Source of the DNA: an uncultured Porphyromonas sp.
GTDB taxonomy: Bacteria; Bacteroidota; Bacteroidia; Bacteroidales; Porphyromonadaceae
Assembly (NCBI GenBank): GCA_902465775.1
Contig: CABQOJ010000073.1
Coordinates: 1-6,364 of the forward strand
Length of the DNA: 6,364 nucleotides
Reading direction: 5' to 3'
Positions 1-5,057 of the stretch are shown piece after piece (position 1 is the stretch's first letter; each line of letters begins with the position of its first letter). The translations under genes and the position numbers were made by a program. The notes beneath the pieces were generated by a model. The model searched no databases, was not told where the DNA came from, and saw nothing but the letters and a program-made list of their open reading frames with translations.

Positions 1-62
1 CAGTCGTTCGGGGCTTTGCCCCTCCGACTGGGGGCTACGATGCGTCCGACCGCAAGCGGTCG
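1..62. repeat. Cluster of inverted repeats (hairpins) at the left edge
   Basis: Three foldable elements lie close together. CAGTCG (1-6) pairs with CGACTG (25-30) and encloses GGGGC (10-14), loop TTT, GCCCC (18-22). The same GCCCC (18-22) can instead pair with GGGGC (31-35), so two hairpins compete. CGACCG (47-52) and CGGTCG (57-62) form a 6-bp hairpin with loop CAAG. TGCGTC (41-46) can also pair with GACGCA (78-83) around that hairpin. No run of T follows on either strand inside the window, so these are not typical intrinsic terminators. The cluster may be a REP-like repeat, the structured end of a transcript, or part of an RNA cut by the window edge. The pairing is seen; any role is inference. 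Confidence 0.5.
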
Positions 63-114
63 TCTCCTCTCCGTAAAGACGCACAGCAGGTGACACGTAT
101 AGCTTAGATGCGAC

Positions 115-154
115 GGACGCACGAGTCGTGTGTTGCTACACGTCTCGTGCGTCC
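115..154 (-). terminator. Long hairpin just past the lipoprotein gene, possible transcript end
   Basis: GGACGCACGAG (115-125) is perfectly complementary to CTCGTGCGTCC (144-154). Inside, CGTGT (127-131) pairs with ACACG (138-142) after one T-T mismatch, leaving a 6-nt loop. The result is a stem of 16 pairs with one mismatch. It begins 22 nt past the stop codon of the minus-strand lipoprotein gene, where a 3' stem would be expected. The bases after the stem on the minus strand (GTCGCATC...) contain no U-tract, so it is not a canonical intrinsic terminator. It could instead protect the 3' end of the mRNA or block reading from the left. Confidence 0.5.
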
Positions 155-176
155 CGATAGAAGAGCAGCTGTTCTG

Positions 177-2048
177 CTATTTCTTCTTGAGGAACTTAAG
201 AAGGAGTGCTGCTTTCTTTTCGGCAGGGGCTTGGCTGAAGTTCTTTATATCAGCCTTGCCAGTCCATGTGCCCTTGATACTATTTCCTGCATCATCTTTA
301 GCATCCACCATGATGGTGTACTGGTCTTTGCTCTCCTGAACGATGATAGTGCCCTCACAGAGTGGAGCATAGAAGGTCGAGTTACCCTCTCCATCAGCCT
401 TGGAAGTATCTCCAAACCAGCTGTAGATGAAGTCGTGCGAAGCGTAAGATATCATGCCTGGGAATGCCTTGAAGGGAGCTACTCCCCAGCCGACCTTATA
501 AGTGCCTGCTACTAGCTTCATGCCAGCTGCAAGTGGCGTGACAAGCTCTGTAGTGATCATCTCTCCCCCCTTGTCTGAAGCGAGTACGAGCATCCAGGTA
601 TTAAAGCGCGTGTCTAAATAGTTGCCCATGAAATTAGCTGTGAGCTTAGCATCTTTGGGGTAAGAGATCTGATGATCTCCCTTGATGGTACTCCAAGGTC
701 TCCTTGGCATGGTTTTATCGTTGTCATTGAAGTTGCCCAACTTCATCGGAGCATCAAAGGTTCCTTTGATGGACTGTCCCTCTGGTGTCTTGAAGTCGAA
801 GGTGAACTTATAGCTCGTTCCCTTGTCCTCAACCTTCATCTTACCCGATGTAAAATATCCGATCTTGCCTAGTCCAGTATCTGGATCAATGTACTTGAGG
901 TAGGATCCTATAGCTAAATTGGTGCCGAAGAGGAGTATCAGCTCACCGCGCTTTACTGTCATAGGTAGGCAGTTGAAAGACTTGACGTCACGTCCGTCTA
1001 CAGTGTACTCGCCCGCCTCAATACGTATGTTGGGGTCGTTGTAGTCTGCGACCTTGTGCATGAAGCCATCTAAGCTGAGCTGGTAGCCAGACAGGAGCTT
1101 CCCCTTCTCCATCTTTCCTGCCAGGAAGTCTATGTGAAAGTTGTCGCTATGTGGTGCGAACCAGTTGCCATAGTAGCGTCCTAGAGCCTGTGTGAAGGTA
1201 ATGTCCTGAGGTTTGTCAAACGGCTCAAAGGAAGCCTCTCCGACTAGAGGAAAGCTGATCGGACCCTCATAGTATGCCCAGACGGGTCGTCCAGACCCGT
1301 CGGTTAGGTTGATCTTTATTTGATACTTATCGTCCTTCTTCTGGACCTCTACAGTACCCTCAGAGAATGGGAGAGCGGTAGCAGCACCCTCGTTATTGAC
1401 AAAGTAAAAGGCTGACTGTCCAGACTCTATCTCGAAGGGCATCTTCTCACCCAATGTATAGGTACCTACAGGTAGCGATGGCGACTTAGGGTTCTTGTCC
1501 TTGACGTTGTAGAGGGATAGGACGACCTGTACGTCACCCTGCTTGACCGGATTGCCAGCCTGGTTAGGGTCGGCATTAGATAGGTTGACGACATAGTTTG
1601 CTGTTTCGTCATTCTCTACCGCATAGTATGAGGTGAGCACTCGGTCTAGTCGTATCTGATCCGCTCCGTGTTCATTCGTCTTCATATTAAGTGGTGTAGC
1701 AGCAATCAGGCCTTTGGCAGACTGAGCGACAACGTAGACTACATACTCTGTATCTCCCTTGAGGTTTTCCTCTTTGATAGTTACCTTCTTGTTAGCCTCA
1801 ATCTGCTTGCCCTGTGCGATAACCTCATCATCCTTGGGCTTTGTCGTCTCAGCCTCTTGGCAGATATACGCGACCCGTTCTACGGCTTTTGATGAGACTT
1901 CGAATGTAATCGCATTCGCTGCGACCTCAATACCAGCGACCTGGAGAGCTGGTTGCTGCTCCTCTACCTCCTTGTCCTTGTGACAACTCGTGAGAGTAAA
2001 GAGAGATAAGAATAGAGCTGAGAGCCCTAGCTTAAATGTTTTTTCCAT
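177..2048 (-). CDS. Predicted surface lipoprotein with FN3-like domain and three repeat modules
   Basis: Predicted 623-aa lipoprotein of unknown function. Residues 1-22 are a lipoprotein signal peptide: basic start, hydrophobic core, lipobox L-T-S-C with Cys22 as the lipidation site. The next residues, HKDKEVEE, are charged and loosely resemble the export signal of surface lipoproteins in Bacteroidetes, so surface exposure is plausible but inferred. Residues about 33-126 look like a fibronectin-III-type domain (EYVVYVVAQS near 101-110). Three beta-rich modules follow at about 134-266, 283-437 and 466-600. Each has a GTY or GEY turn (195-197, 345-347, 515-517) and ends in a strand pattern G-T/K-V-x-V...Y-x-I/F...D/P-x-G-x-x-I-K-G; the third and fourth positions and the I-K-G vary. 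The C-terminus (609-623) is a lysine-rich amphipathic tail. The gene starts 16 bp after the stop of the upstream gene and is surely co-transcribed with it. ATG at 2048 is chosen because it places the signal peptide correctly. No enzyme motif was seen. Confidence 0.85.
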   Translation of the reverse strand: MEKTFKLGLSALFLSLFTLTSCHKDKEVEEQQPALQVAGIEVAANAITFEVSSKAVERVAYICQEAETTKPKDDEVIAQGKQIEANKKVTIKEENLKGDTEYVVYVVAQSAKGLIAATPLNMKTNEHGADQIRLDRVLTSYYAVENDETANYVVNLSNADPNQAGNPVKQGDVQVVLSLYNVKDKNPKSPSLPVGTYTLGEKMPFEIESGQSAFYFVNNEGAATALPFSEGTVEVQKKDDKYQIKINLTDGSGRPVWAYYEGPISFPLVGEASFEPFDKPQDITFTQALGRYYGNWFAPHSDNFHIDFLAGKMEKGKLLSGYQLSLDGFMHKVADYNDPNIRIEAGEYTVDGRDVKSFNCLPMTVKRGELILLFGTNLAIGSYLKYIDPDTGLGKIGYFTSGKMKVEDKGTSYKFTFDFKTPEGQSIKGTFDAPMKLGNFNDNDKTMPRRPWSTIKGDHQISYPKDAKLTANFMGNYLDTRFNTWMLVLASDKGGEMITTELVTPLAAGMKLVAGTYKVGWGVAPFKAFPGMISYASHDFIYSWFGDTSKADGEGNSTFYAPLCEGTIIVQESKDQYTIMVDAKDDAGNSIKGTWTGKADIKNFSQAPAEKKAALLLKFLKKK

Positions 2049-2064
2049 TATCGATTCTGTATAA

Positions 2065-3363
2065 TTAGTTGTTTGTAAAGTCTATTGTTCCTTTGAATTG
2101 GCTCCGATAGTGTATCTGATCTTCCTGCCCAATCAGGTCAAAGAGGATTGTATAAGTGTCGCCCTCCAGAGAGACCTGTACGGTAGAGCCTGTGATAAAG
2201 CGTACGTCCTTGTTCTTTGGTGAATAAAAGGAGACCGTACTCTTTGGCGAGATGGTCATCGGTGTCAATCCTTCGCTATAAGTATAGGTGCCAGGCTGTA
2301 GTTGTGTGTCTGTAGGCTGCCCATAAAAGTCAATGGTCATCTCTTGACTCCAGTTTGTATCATTAAACTTGATCATAAACTGGCCAGGCTTGCGTCCATC
2401 TGGACTCAGGACACGAGCTGCGTCTGTATTAAATTGGTACTCGTCCTCCTTCTGTCCTCCGATTAGGATGCCATCTACCTTGCCGGTATAGGAGACCTGA
2501 TACCTAGCACCACTCTCTAGCTCTAGTTCTGCCGTGATGGTGTACAGGTTGTCTGCGATAGTAACCTTGGCGGAGCCTGCTTTTGCTTTGGATAATGAGT
2601 AGTCCAGCCCTATGAGACCAGAATAGCCTGAGATAGTTCCTTCTGCACCCTCTGTACTAAAGGTATAGTCACCCTCTGGGAGCCATGTCTGAGCTTTGTG
2701 GTAGAAATCTAATCTCAGCGTCACTCCCTTGTCATCTAGCAGAGAGACCATCGTATTGGTATCTCCCGTATTGCTGGCTGAGGCAGATATCGCTACGAAA
2801 GTGTTGACGATAGGCCTACTACGCTGTAGCGTTGTGGTTAGCTCGCTACGATAACTTTTGCCATTGGTTCCCAGTAACTGCATCGTCATGGTGTACTGAT
2901 CACCATCGCCAGCTACAACAACTACACGACCGCTCGCTAGAGCAACCGTCTCGGCATCACCACCGTCCATGGGCGTTACAGAGACCTGACTGGAGCTACC
3001 ACGGATAGTCCCCGCATCCTTGCTCTCATTGATCTCGTAGGTGCCACTAGGTAGCTTCGTGGAGGCTGGATCGGCATAAAAGTCGAGGACCATCGTCTCG
3101 CTCCAAGCGTCGTTTCTAAAGGCTATAATGTAATGGCCAGGATCTTCAGAGCGATCGACCTGTAGCTCTGCCTGCGTGAGCGTAAGTGTCGTAAACTCCT
3201 GTACGACAAACTTAAAGCTATCTATCTCACTAACAAGAACGCTGTGGGTCTTGCCATCCTTAGTGTGTATGACCATCTGCTGGTCACTCTGCGCGAGCGA
3301 GGTGTGTTGTGTGGCTAAAGCTAGTAGCCCTAGGAGTATTACTAAAAGGTAGTTCCGTTTCAT
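2065..3363 (-). CDS. Predicted secreted protein with three repeat modules, first gene of the operon
   Basis: Predicted 432-aa exported protein of unknown function. Residues 1-24 form a signal peptide (MKRN, then a Leu-rich core) with a likely signal peptidase I site after S-L-A; no lipobox cysteine is present. Residues 30-52 (VIHTKDGKT...SEIDSFKF) match a short segment often found at the start of Bacteroidales envelope proteins. Three modules follow at about 59-180, 187-300 and 306-428. Each contains an L/I-D-F-Y strand (93-96, 218-221, 344-347), a P-x-G-x-Y-x turn or close variant (LPSGTYEI, LPEGDYTF, LQPGTYTY), and a closing stretch with Y-T-I/M and Y-R/Q plus T-G or K-G. The same pattern occurs in the downstream lipoprotein. 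The protein ends in IDFTNN right after the third module, and no type IX secretion tail is recognisable. A promoter lies about 135 bp upstream. The ATG at 3363 is supported by the signal peptide. Confidence 0.85.
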   Translation of the reverse strand: MKRNYLLVILLGLLALATQHTSLAQSDQQMVIHTKDGKTHSVLVSEIDSFKFVVQEFTTLTLTQAELQVDRSEDPGHYIIAFRNDAWSETMVLDFYADPASTKLPSGTYEINESKDAGTIRGSSSQVSVTPMDGGDAETVALASGRVVVVAGDGDQYTMTMQLLGTNGKSYRSELTTTLQRSRPIVNTFVAISASASNTGDTNTMVSLLDDKGVTLRLDFYHKAQTWLPEGDYTFSTEGAEGTISGYSGLIGLDYSLSKAKAGSAKVTIADNLYTITAELELESGARYQVSYTGKVDGILIGGQKEDEYQFNTDAARVLSPDGRKPGQFMIKFNDTNWSQEMTIDFYGQPTDTQLQPGTYTYSEGLTPMTISPKSTVSFYSPKNKDVRFITGSTVQVSLEGDTYTILFDLIGQEDQIHYRSQFKGTIDFTNN

Positions 3364-3424
3364 ATCTATATGTTGTTTAATCCATTTCTCTACTGAGGAG
3401 TGTCGCCCTGATCTATACGTAGCT

Positions 3425-3468
3425 CATTCCGCCTAGCTGCTGTCTGGATAGACTTTCTTAAGCGGATG
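3425..3468 (-). other. Possible stem-loop in the leader of the two-gene operon
   Basis: Within the predicted leader (about 3490 to 3364 on the minus strand), CAT-T-CCGC (3425-3432) pairs with GCGGATG (3462-3468) in seven base pairs with one bulged T. It encloses a small hairpin, GTCT (3442-3445), loop GGAT, AGAC (3450-3453). The complementarity is direct from the sequence; whether it folds or regulates is unknown. Short ATG-started frames in this leader end after two or four codons and do not look like genes. Confidence 0.3.
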
Positions 3469-3495
3469 TGAGAGGGAGTCCTCTATACTTATTCG

Positions 3496-3527
3496 CAAAG
3501 GTAAGTAAAAACCAAATAATACGCAAG
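3496..3527 (-). promoter_or_regulatory. Bacteroidetes-type promoter of the module-repeat operon
   Basis: On the minus strand TACCTTTG (3503 to 3496) matches the Bacteroidetes primary sigma -7 consensus TAnnTTTG exactly. A CTTG (3527 to 3524), one base from the -33 consensus TTTG, lies 20 bp upstream, which is normal spacing. Transcription would start near 3490 and give a leader of about 125 nt before the ATG at 3363. No other CAAAnnTA (the reverse complement of the -7 box) was seen between here and the gene. Confidence 0.65.
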
Positions 3528-3552
3528 TGTCCAATATTAAGACGTAAGCGAA

Positions 3553-3591
3553 CCGCTTGTCTGAGTTTCTGAACAAGAATTGCGCAAGCGG
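3553..3591. repeat. Inverted repeat upstream of the operon promoter
   Basis: CCGCTTG (3553-3559) and CAAGCGG (3585-3591) are perfect 7-bp inverted copies with a 25-nt spacer. The left arm also takes part in a smaller hairpin, AAGCG (3546-3550), loop AAC, CGCTT (3554-3558). A related CGCAAG (3522-3527) overlaps the -33 box of the minus-strand promoter, and CGCAAG recurs at 3583-3588. The set could be an operator for a regulator acting on the operon, but chance is not excluded. Confidence 0.3.
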
Positions 3592-3626
3592 AACTTATCC
3601 TAAACTTTATGACAGGTGCTGTGTAG

Positions 3627-3661
3627 TAGTTGCTGGATGTGGTTTGGCGATTAGTTGCTGG
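3627..3661. repeat. 10-bp direct repeat between the divergent promoters
   Basis: TAGTTGCTGG occurs exactly at 3627-3636 and 3652-3661, a 25-bp period. The repeats lie about 70-100 bp upstream of the plus-strand -7 box, where an activator could bind. This is a sequence observation only; no regulator family is suggested by the motif. Confidence 0.35.
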
Positions 3662-3684
3662 CTAGAGACATTAATGGGTGGAAT

Positions 3685-3730
3685 GTACGGAATCTCTCGC
3701 TTCTTCCCTCTAGTCTCTAATTTTCCGTAC
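3685..3730. repeat. 8-bp inverted repeat overlapping the corA -7 box, possible operator
   Basis: GTACGGAA (3685-3692) and TTCCGTAC (3723-3730) are perfect inverted copies. The right arm covers the first three bases of the TACCTTTG -7 box. A second inverted pair, TAGAGAC (3663-3669) and GTCTCTA (3713-3719), is interleaved with it. A protein bound to the right arm would be placed to block RNA polymerase. The arm centres are 38 bp apart, wider than a typical single dimer site, so this may be two sites or chance. Confidence 0.35.
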
Positions 3731-3735
3731 CTTTG
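3728..3735 (+). promoter_or_regulatory. Bacteroidetes-type promoter of the corA transcript
   Basis: TACCTTTG followed by CGGGG matches the TAnnTTTG -7 consensus exactly, within the TTCCGTACCTTTGC context common in this phylum. No good TTTG -33 box is present 19-21 bp upstream; the region near 3704 reads TTCC. Transcription would begin near 3742, leaving a long leader of about 270 nt before the corA start. The exact -7 match makes this likely, while the weak -33 suggests activator help or low basal activity. Confidence 0.6.
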
Positions 3736-3842
3736 CGGGGTAGAGGCGTGGAACGGTCGCTTATATATAGTTATTGTATAGGTCTGCCGATCGCGCTCCT
3801 TAATTCACTGATCACTCCAACTTATTAATCCCAAGAAACGTT

Positions 3843-3935
3843 ATGGACGACTCCTTACCGCCGAGTAAGACTCGAAGCCTCTCCTGTAGACCTCCTCTAC
3901 TGCGGAGCCTGTGCCCTAGCGTCTGCATGGGGTGA
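3843..3935 (+). CDS. Possible 30-codon leader peptide upstream of corA
   Basis: An ATG at 3843 opens a 30-codon frame that ends in TGA at 3933-3935, 80 nt before the corA ATG. The peptide begins MDDSLPPSKTR and has two Pro-Pro pairs (6-7 and 17-18) plus four cysteines near or after residue 15. No ribosome site is seen, but that is normal in this phylum. In enterobacteria, short ORFs in the leaders of magnesium transporter genes (mgtL for mgtA, corL for corA) couple translation to expression, so the position is suggestive. A frame of this size can occur by chance, and no homology to those peptides is claimed. Confidence 0.2.
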   Translation: MDDSLPPSKTRSLSCRPPLLRSLCPSVCMG

Positions 3936-3968
3936 CCCTACTTTAAGCACCGCATAGCAACTGGAGGT

Positions 3969-4003
3969 CTCTTAAGTTACCATCATCATTTACATCTTAA
4001 GAG
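3969..4003 (+). other. 8-bp inverted repeat ending 12 nt before the corA start
   Basis: CTCTTAAG (3969-3976) and CTTAAGAG (3996-4003) are perfect inverted copies with a 19-nt spacer. In the mRNA this would form a stem that ends 12 nt upstream of the corA ATG, close enough to influence ribosome entry. Its left arm begins inside GGAGGTCT (3963-3970), so this stem and the longer-range pairing with 3888-3895 compete for two bases. It could also be a DNA operator. Confidence 0.35.
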
Positions 4004-4015
4004 CCATAGATTATC

Positions 4016-4942
4016 ATGCGGAAGTTTTACCTGCCCAAGCAACAGTTCACTCAAGTAGAGAGCCTAGAGCCTCACACCTGGATCAAGGTGGTGCAGCCTA
4101 CCTCGGAGGATATAGACTATCTCTGCGATGAGCTAGGGATACCTGACAGCTTCATCGGAGATACAGCGGATAGCGATGAGCGCCCGCGTACCGAAGAGGA
4201 GGACGGATGGCGACTCACCATCATACGTGTGCCGATCGAGACACCCGAGGGTACGACCCCTTACAACACGGTCCCCATCGGTGTCATCTCACATCTGGAG
4301 AAGCAGCTCATCGTCACCATCTGCTACCACCGCACGGACCTCATGCCTGACTTCATCAAGCACAATCAGCGCAAGGGAATCTCGGTCGACACGGATATAG
4401 ACTTTATCCTGCGGCTCATCATGAGCTCGGCCGTATGGTTCCTCAAATACCTCAAGCAGATCAGCTTCCTAATCCTAGAGACTGAGGAGGCACTGGAGAA
4501 GAGTATCCGCAACGAAGACCTCCTACAGATGATGCGTCTGCAGAAGTGCTTCGTCTACTTCAACACCTCCATACGTGGTAATGAGTCGGTCATCGGACGC
4601 TTTAAGGTGAGCCACTATGAGCAGTACGACACCGACCTAGCGGAGGACGTAACGATCGAGCTCAACCAAGCGTACAACATGGTCAATGTGTACAGCGATG
4701 TGATGAATGGGACGATGGACGCTTTCGGCGGGATCATCAACAACAATATCAATACGATCATGCGCCGCATGACCAGTATCTCGATGATCCTGATGCTCCC
4801 TACGTTGGTCGCCTCTCTATACGGTATGAACGTAAAGCTCCCCATGGCTGAGCACCCCATGGCCTTCATAGGGATCATGGTGGTCTGCCTGATCTTTTCG
4901 GGGATTGCCTTCTGGCTCTTCAAGCGCATCCGCTGGTTCTAG
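4016..4942 (+). CDS. corA: CorA-family magnesium/divalent cation transporter
   Basis: CorA-family channels let Mg2+ (also Co2+ and Ni2+) through the inner membrane as homopentamers, gated by cytoplasmic magnesium. The 308-aa protein has the family layout: a soluble cytoplasmic N-terminal domain (about 1-140), long helical segments (about 140-250), then two membrane helices at about 252-269 and 282-302. The signature Y-G-M-N is at residues 269-272, right after the first helix, followed by a short periplasmic loop (VKLPMAEHP) that stands in for the usual MPEL-type loop. The C-terminus KRIRWF is basic, as expected for the cytoplasmic end. The GMN motif argues for CorA over the ZntB branch, which has GIN. 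The length fits the family. ATG at 4016 is the only sensible start; no Shine-Dalgarno is seen. The actual ion is not decided by sequence alone, and the symbol is a family-level assignment. Confidence 0.93.
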   Translation: MRKFYLPKQQFTQVESLEPHTWIKVVQPTSEDIDYLCDELGIPDSFIGDTADSDERPRTEEEDGWRLTIIRVPIETPEGTTPYNTVPIGVISHLEKQLIVTICYHRTDLMPDFIKHNQRKGISVDTDIDFILRLIMSSAVWFLKYLKQISFLILETEEALEKSIRNEDLLQMMRLQKCFVYFNTSIRGNESVIGRFKVSHYEQYDTDLAEDVTIELNQAYNMVNVYSDVMNGTMDAFGGIINNNINTIMRRMTSISMILMLPTLVASLYGMNVKLPMAEHPMAFIGIMVVCLIFSGIAFWLFKRIRWF

Positions 4943-4986
4943 CTCCGAGAGCACGACACCAGACCTAGGCCGTCTAACAGATAATC

Positions 4987-5022
4987 AAAAGGGGGAGCAG
5001 GACGATGAGTCCTACTCCCCCT
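4987..5022 (-). terminator. Intrinsic terminator of purD, possibly serving corA as well
   Basis: GGGGGAGCAGGAC (4991-5003), loop GATGA, and GTCCTACTCCCCC (5009-5021) form a 13-position stem extended by A4990-T5022. On the minus-strand RNA every position pairs, one as a G-U wobble, and the stem is followed by TTTTGATTAT, a fair U-tract. On the plus-strand RNA the same position is a C-A mismatch and the tail is only TACTATTT. The hairpin lies about 35 nt past the purD stop and 47 nt past the corA stop, between the two converging genes. Confidence 0.85.
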
Positions 5023-5057
5023 ACTATTTGGTTGAGGTTGGTGATGGATGTGTGGCT

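Larger units (their letters stand above)
3742..4015 (+). other. Long, potentially structured leader in front of corA
   Basis: This stretch has no full-size gene and would be the 5' leader if transcription starts near 3742. Possible local stems are CTTAC (3854-3858) with GTAAG (3865-3869), competing with CGAGT (3862-3866) and ACTCG (3870-3874); GTAGA (3886-3890) with TCTAC (3896-3900), loop CCTCC; and TGCGG (3901-3905) with CCGCA (3950-3954). The loop CCTCC and its flank AGA are complementary to GGAGGTCT (3963-3970), giving either a pseudoknot or an alternative 8-bp helix. It does not fit the magnesium M-box or NiCo riboswitch sequences as I know them. A cation-responsive leader is a reasonable guess given the downstream gene, but it is inference. 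Confidence 0.35.

Noticed and set aside
108..515. 135-codon plus-strand frame at the left end
   Set aside because: It runs antisense through the 3' end of the lipoprotein gene and across the long hairpin at 115-154. The opposite frame has a clear signal peptide and repeat architecture, so this is a shadow.
2065..3363. Type IX secretion C-terminal domain on the 432-aa protein
   Set aside because: The protein ends directly after the third repeat module with IDFTNN and lacks the conserved glycine- and basic-residue pattern of that tail.
177..3363. SusC/SusD-type nutrient uptake locus
   Set aside because: No TonB-dependent receptor or SusD-like protein is present, and the lipoprotein is made of beta modules rather than the helical repeats of SusD.
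51..3591. The 9-mer CGCAAGCGG on both sides of the two-gene operon (51-59 and 3583-3591), considered as attachment sites or terminal repeats
   Set aside because: Nine bases shared once in 6.3 kb is easily chance. The flanks do not match, and there is no integrase, transposase or target duplication.
3557..3781. 74-codon plus-strand frame (TTG start) with several cysteines in the divergent promoter region
   Set aside because: It starts at a TTG, overlaps the inverted and direct repeats, and runs across the predicted corA promoter. It has no recognisable domain or signal peptide.
3742..4015. Known magnesium M-box or NiCo riboswitch
   Set aside because: A GAAACG and short stems are present, but the characteristic conserved segments of these classes as I know them are not. 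A covariance-model search would decide.
4615..4929. 104-codon minus-strand frame opposite corA
   Set aside because: Its hydrophobic look comes from reading the transmembrane-coding segment of corA backwards. corA has the YGMN motif and full family length.
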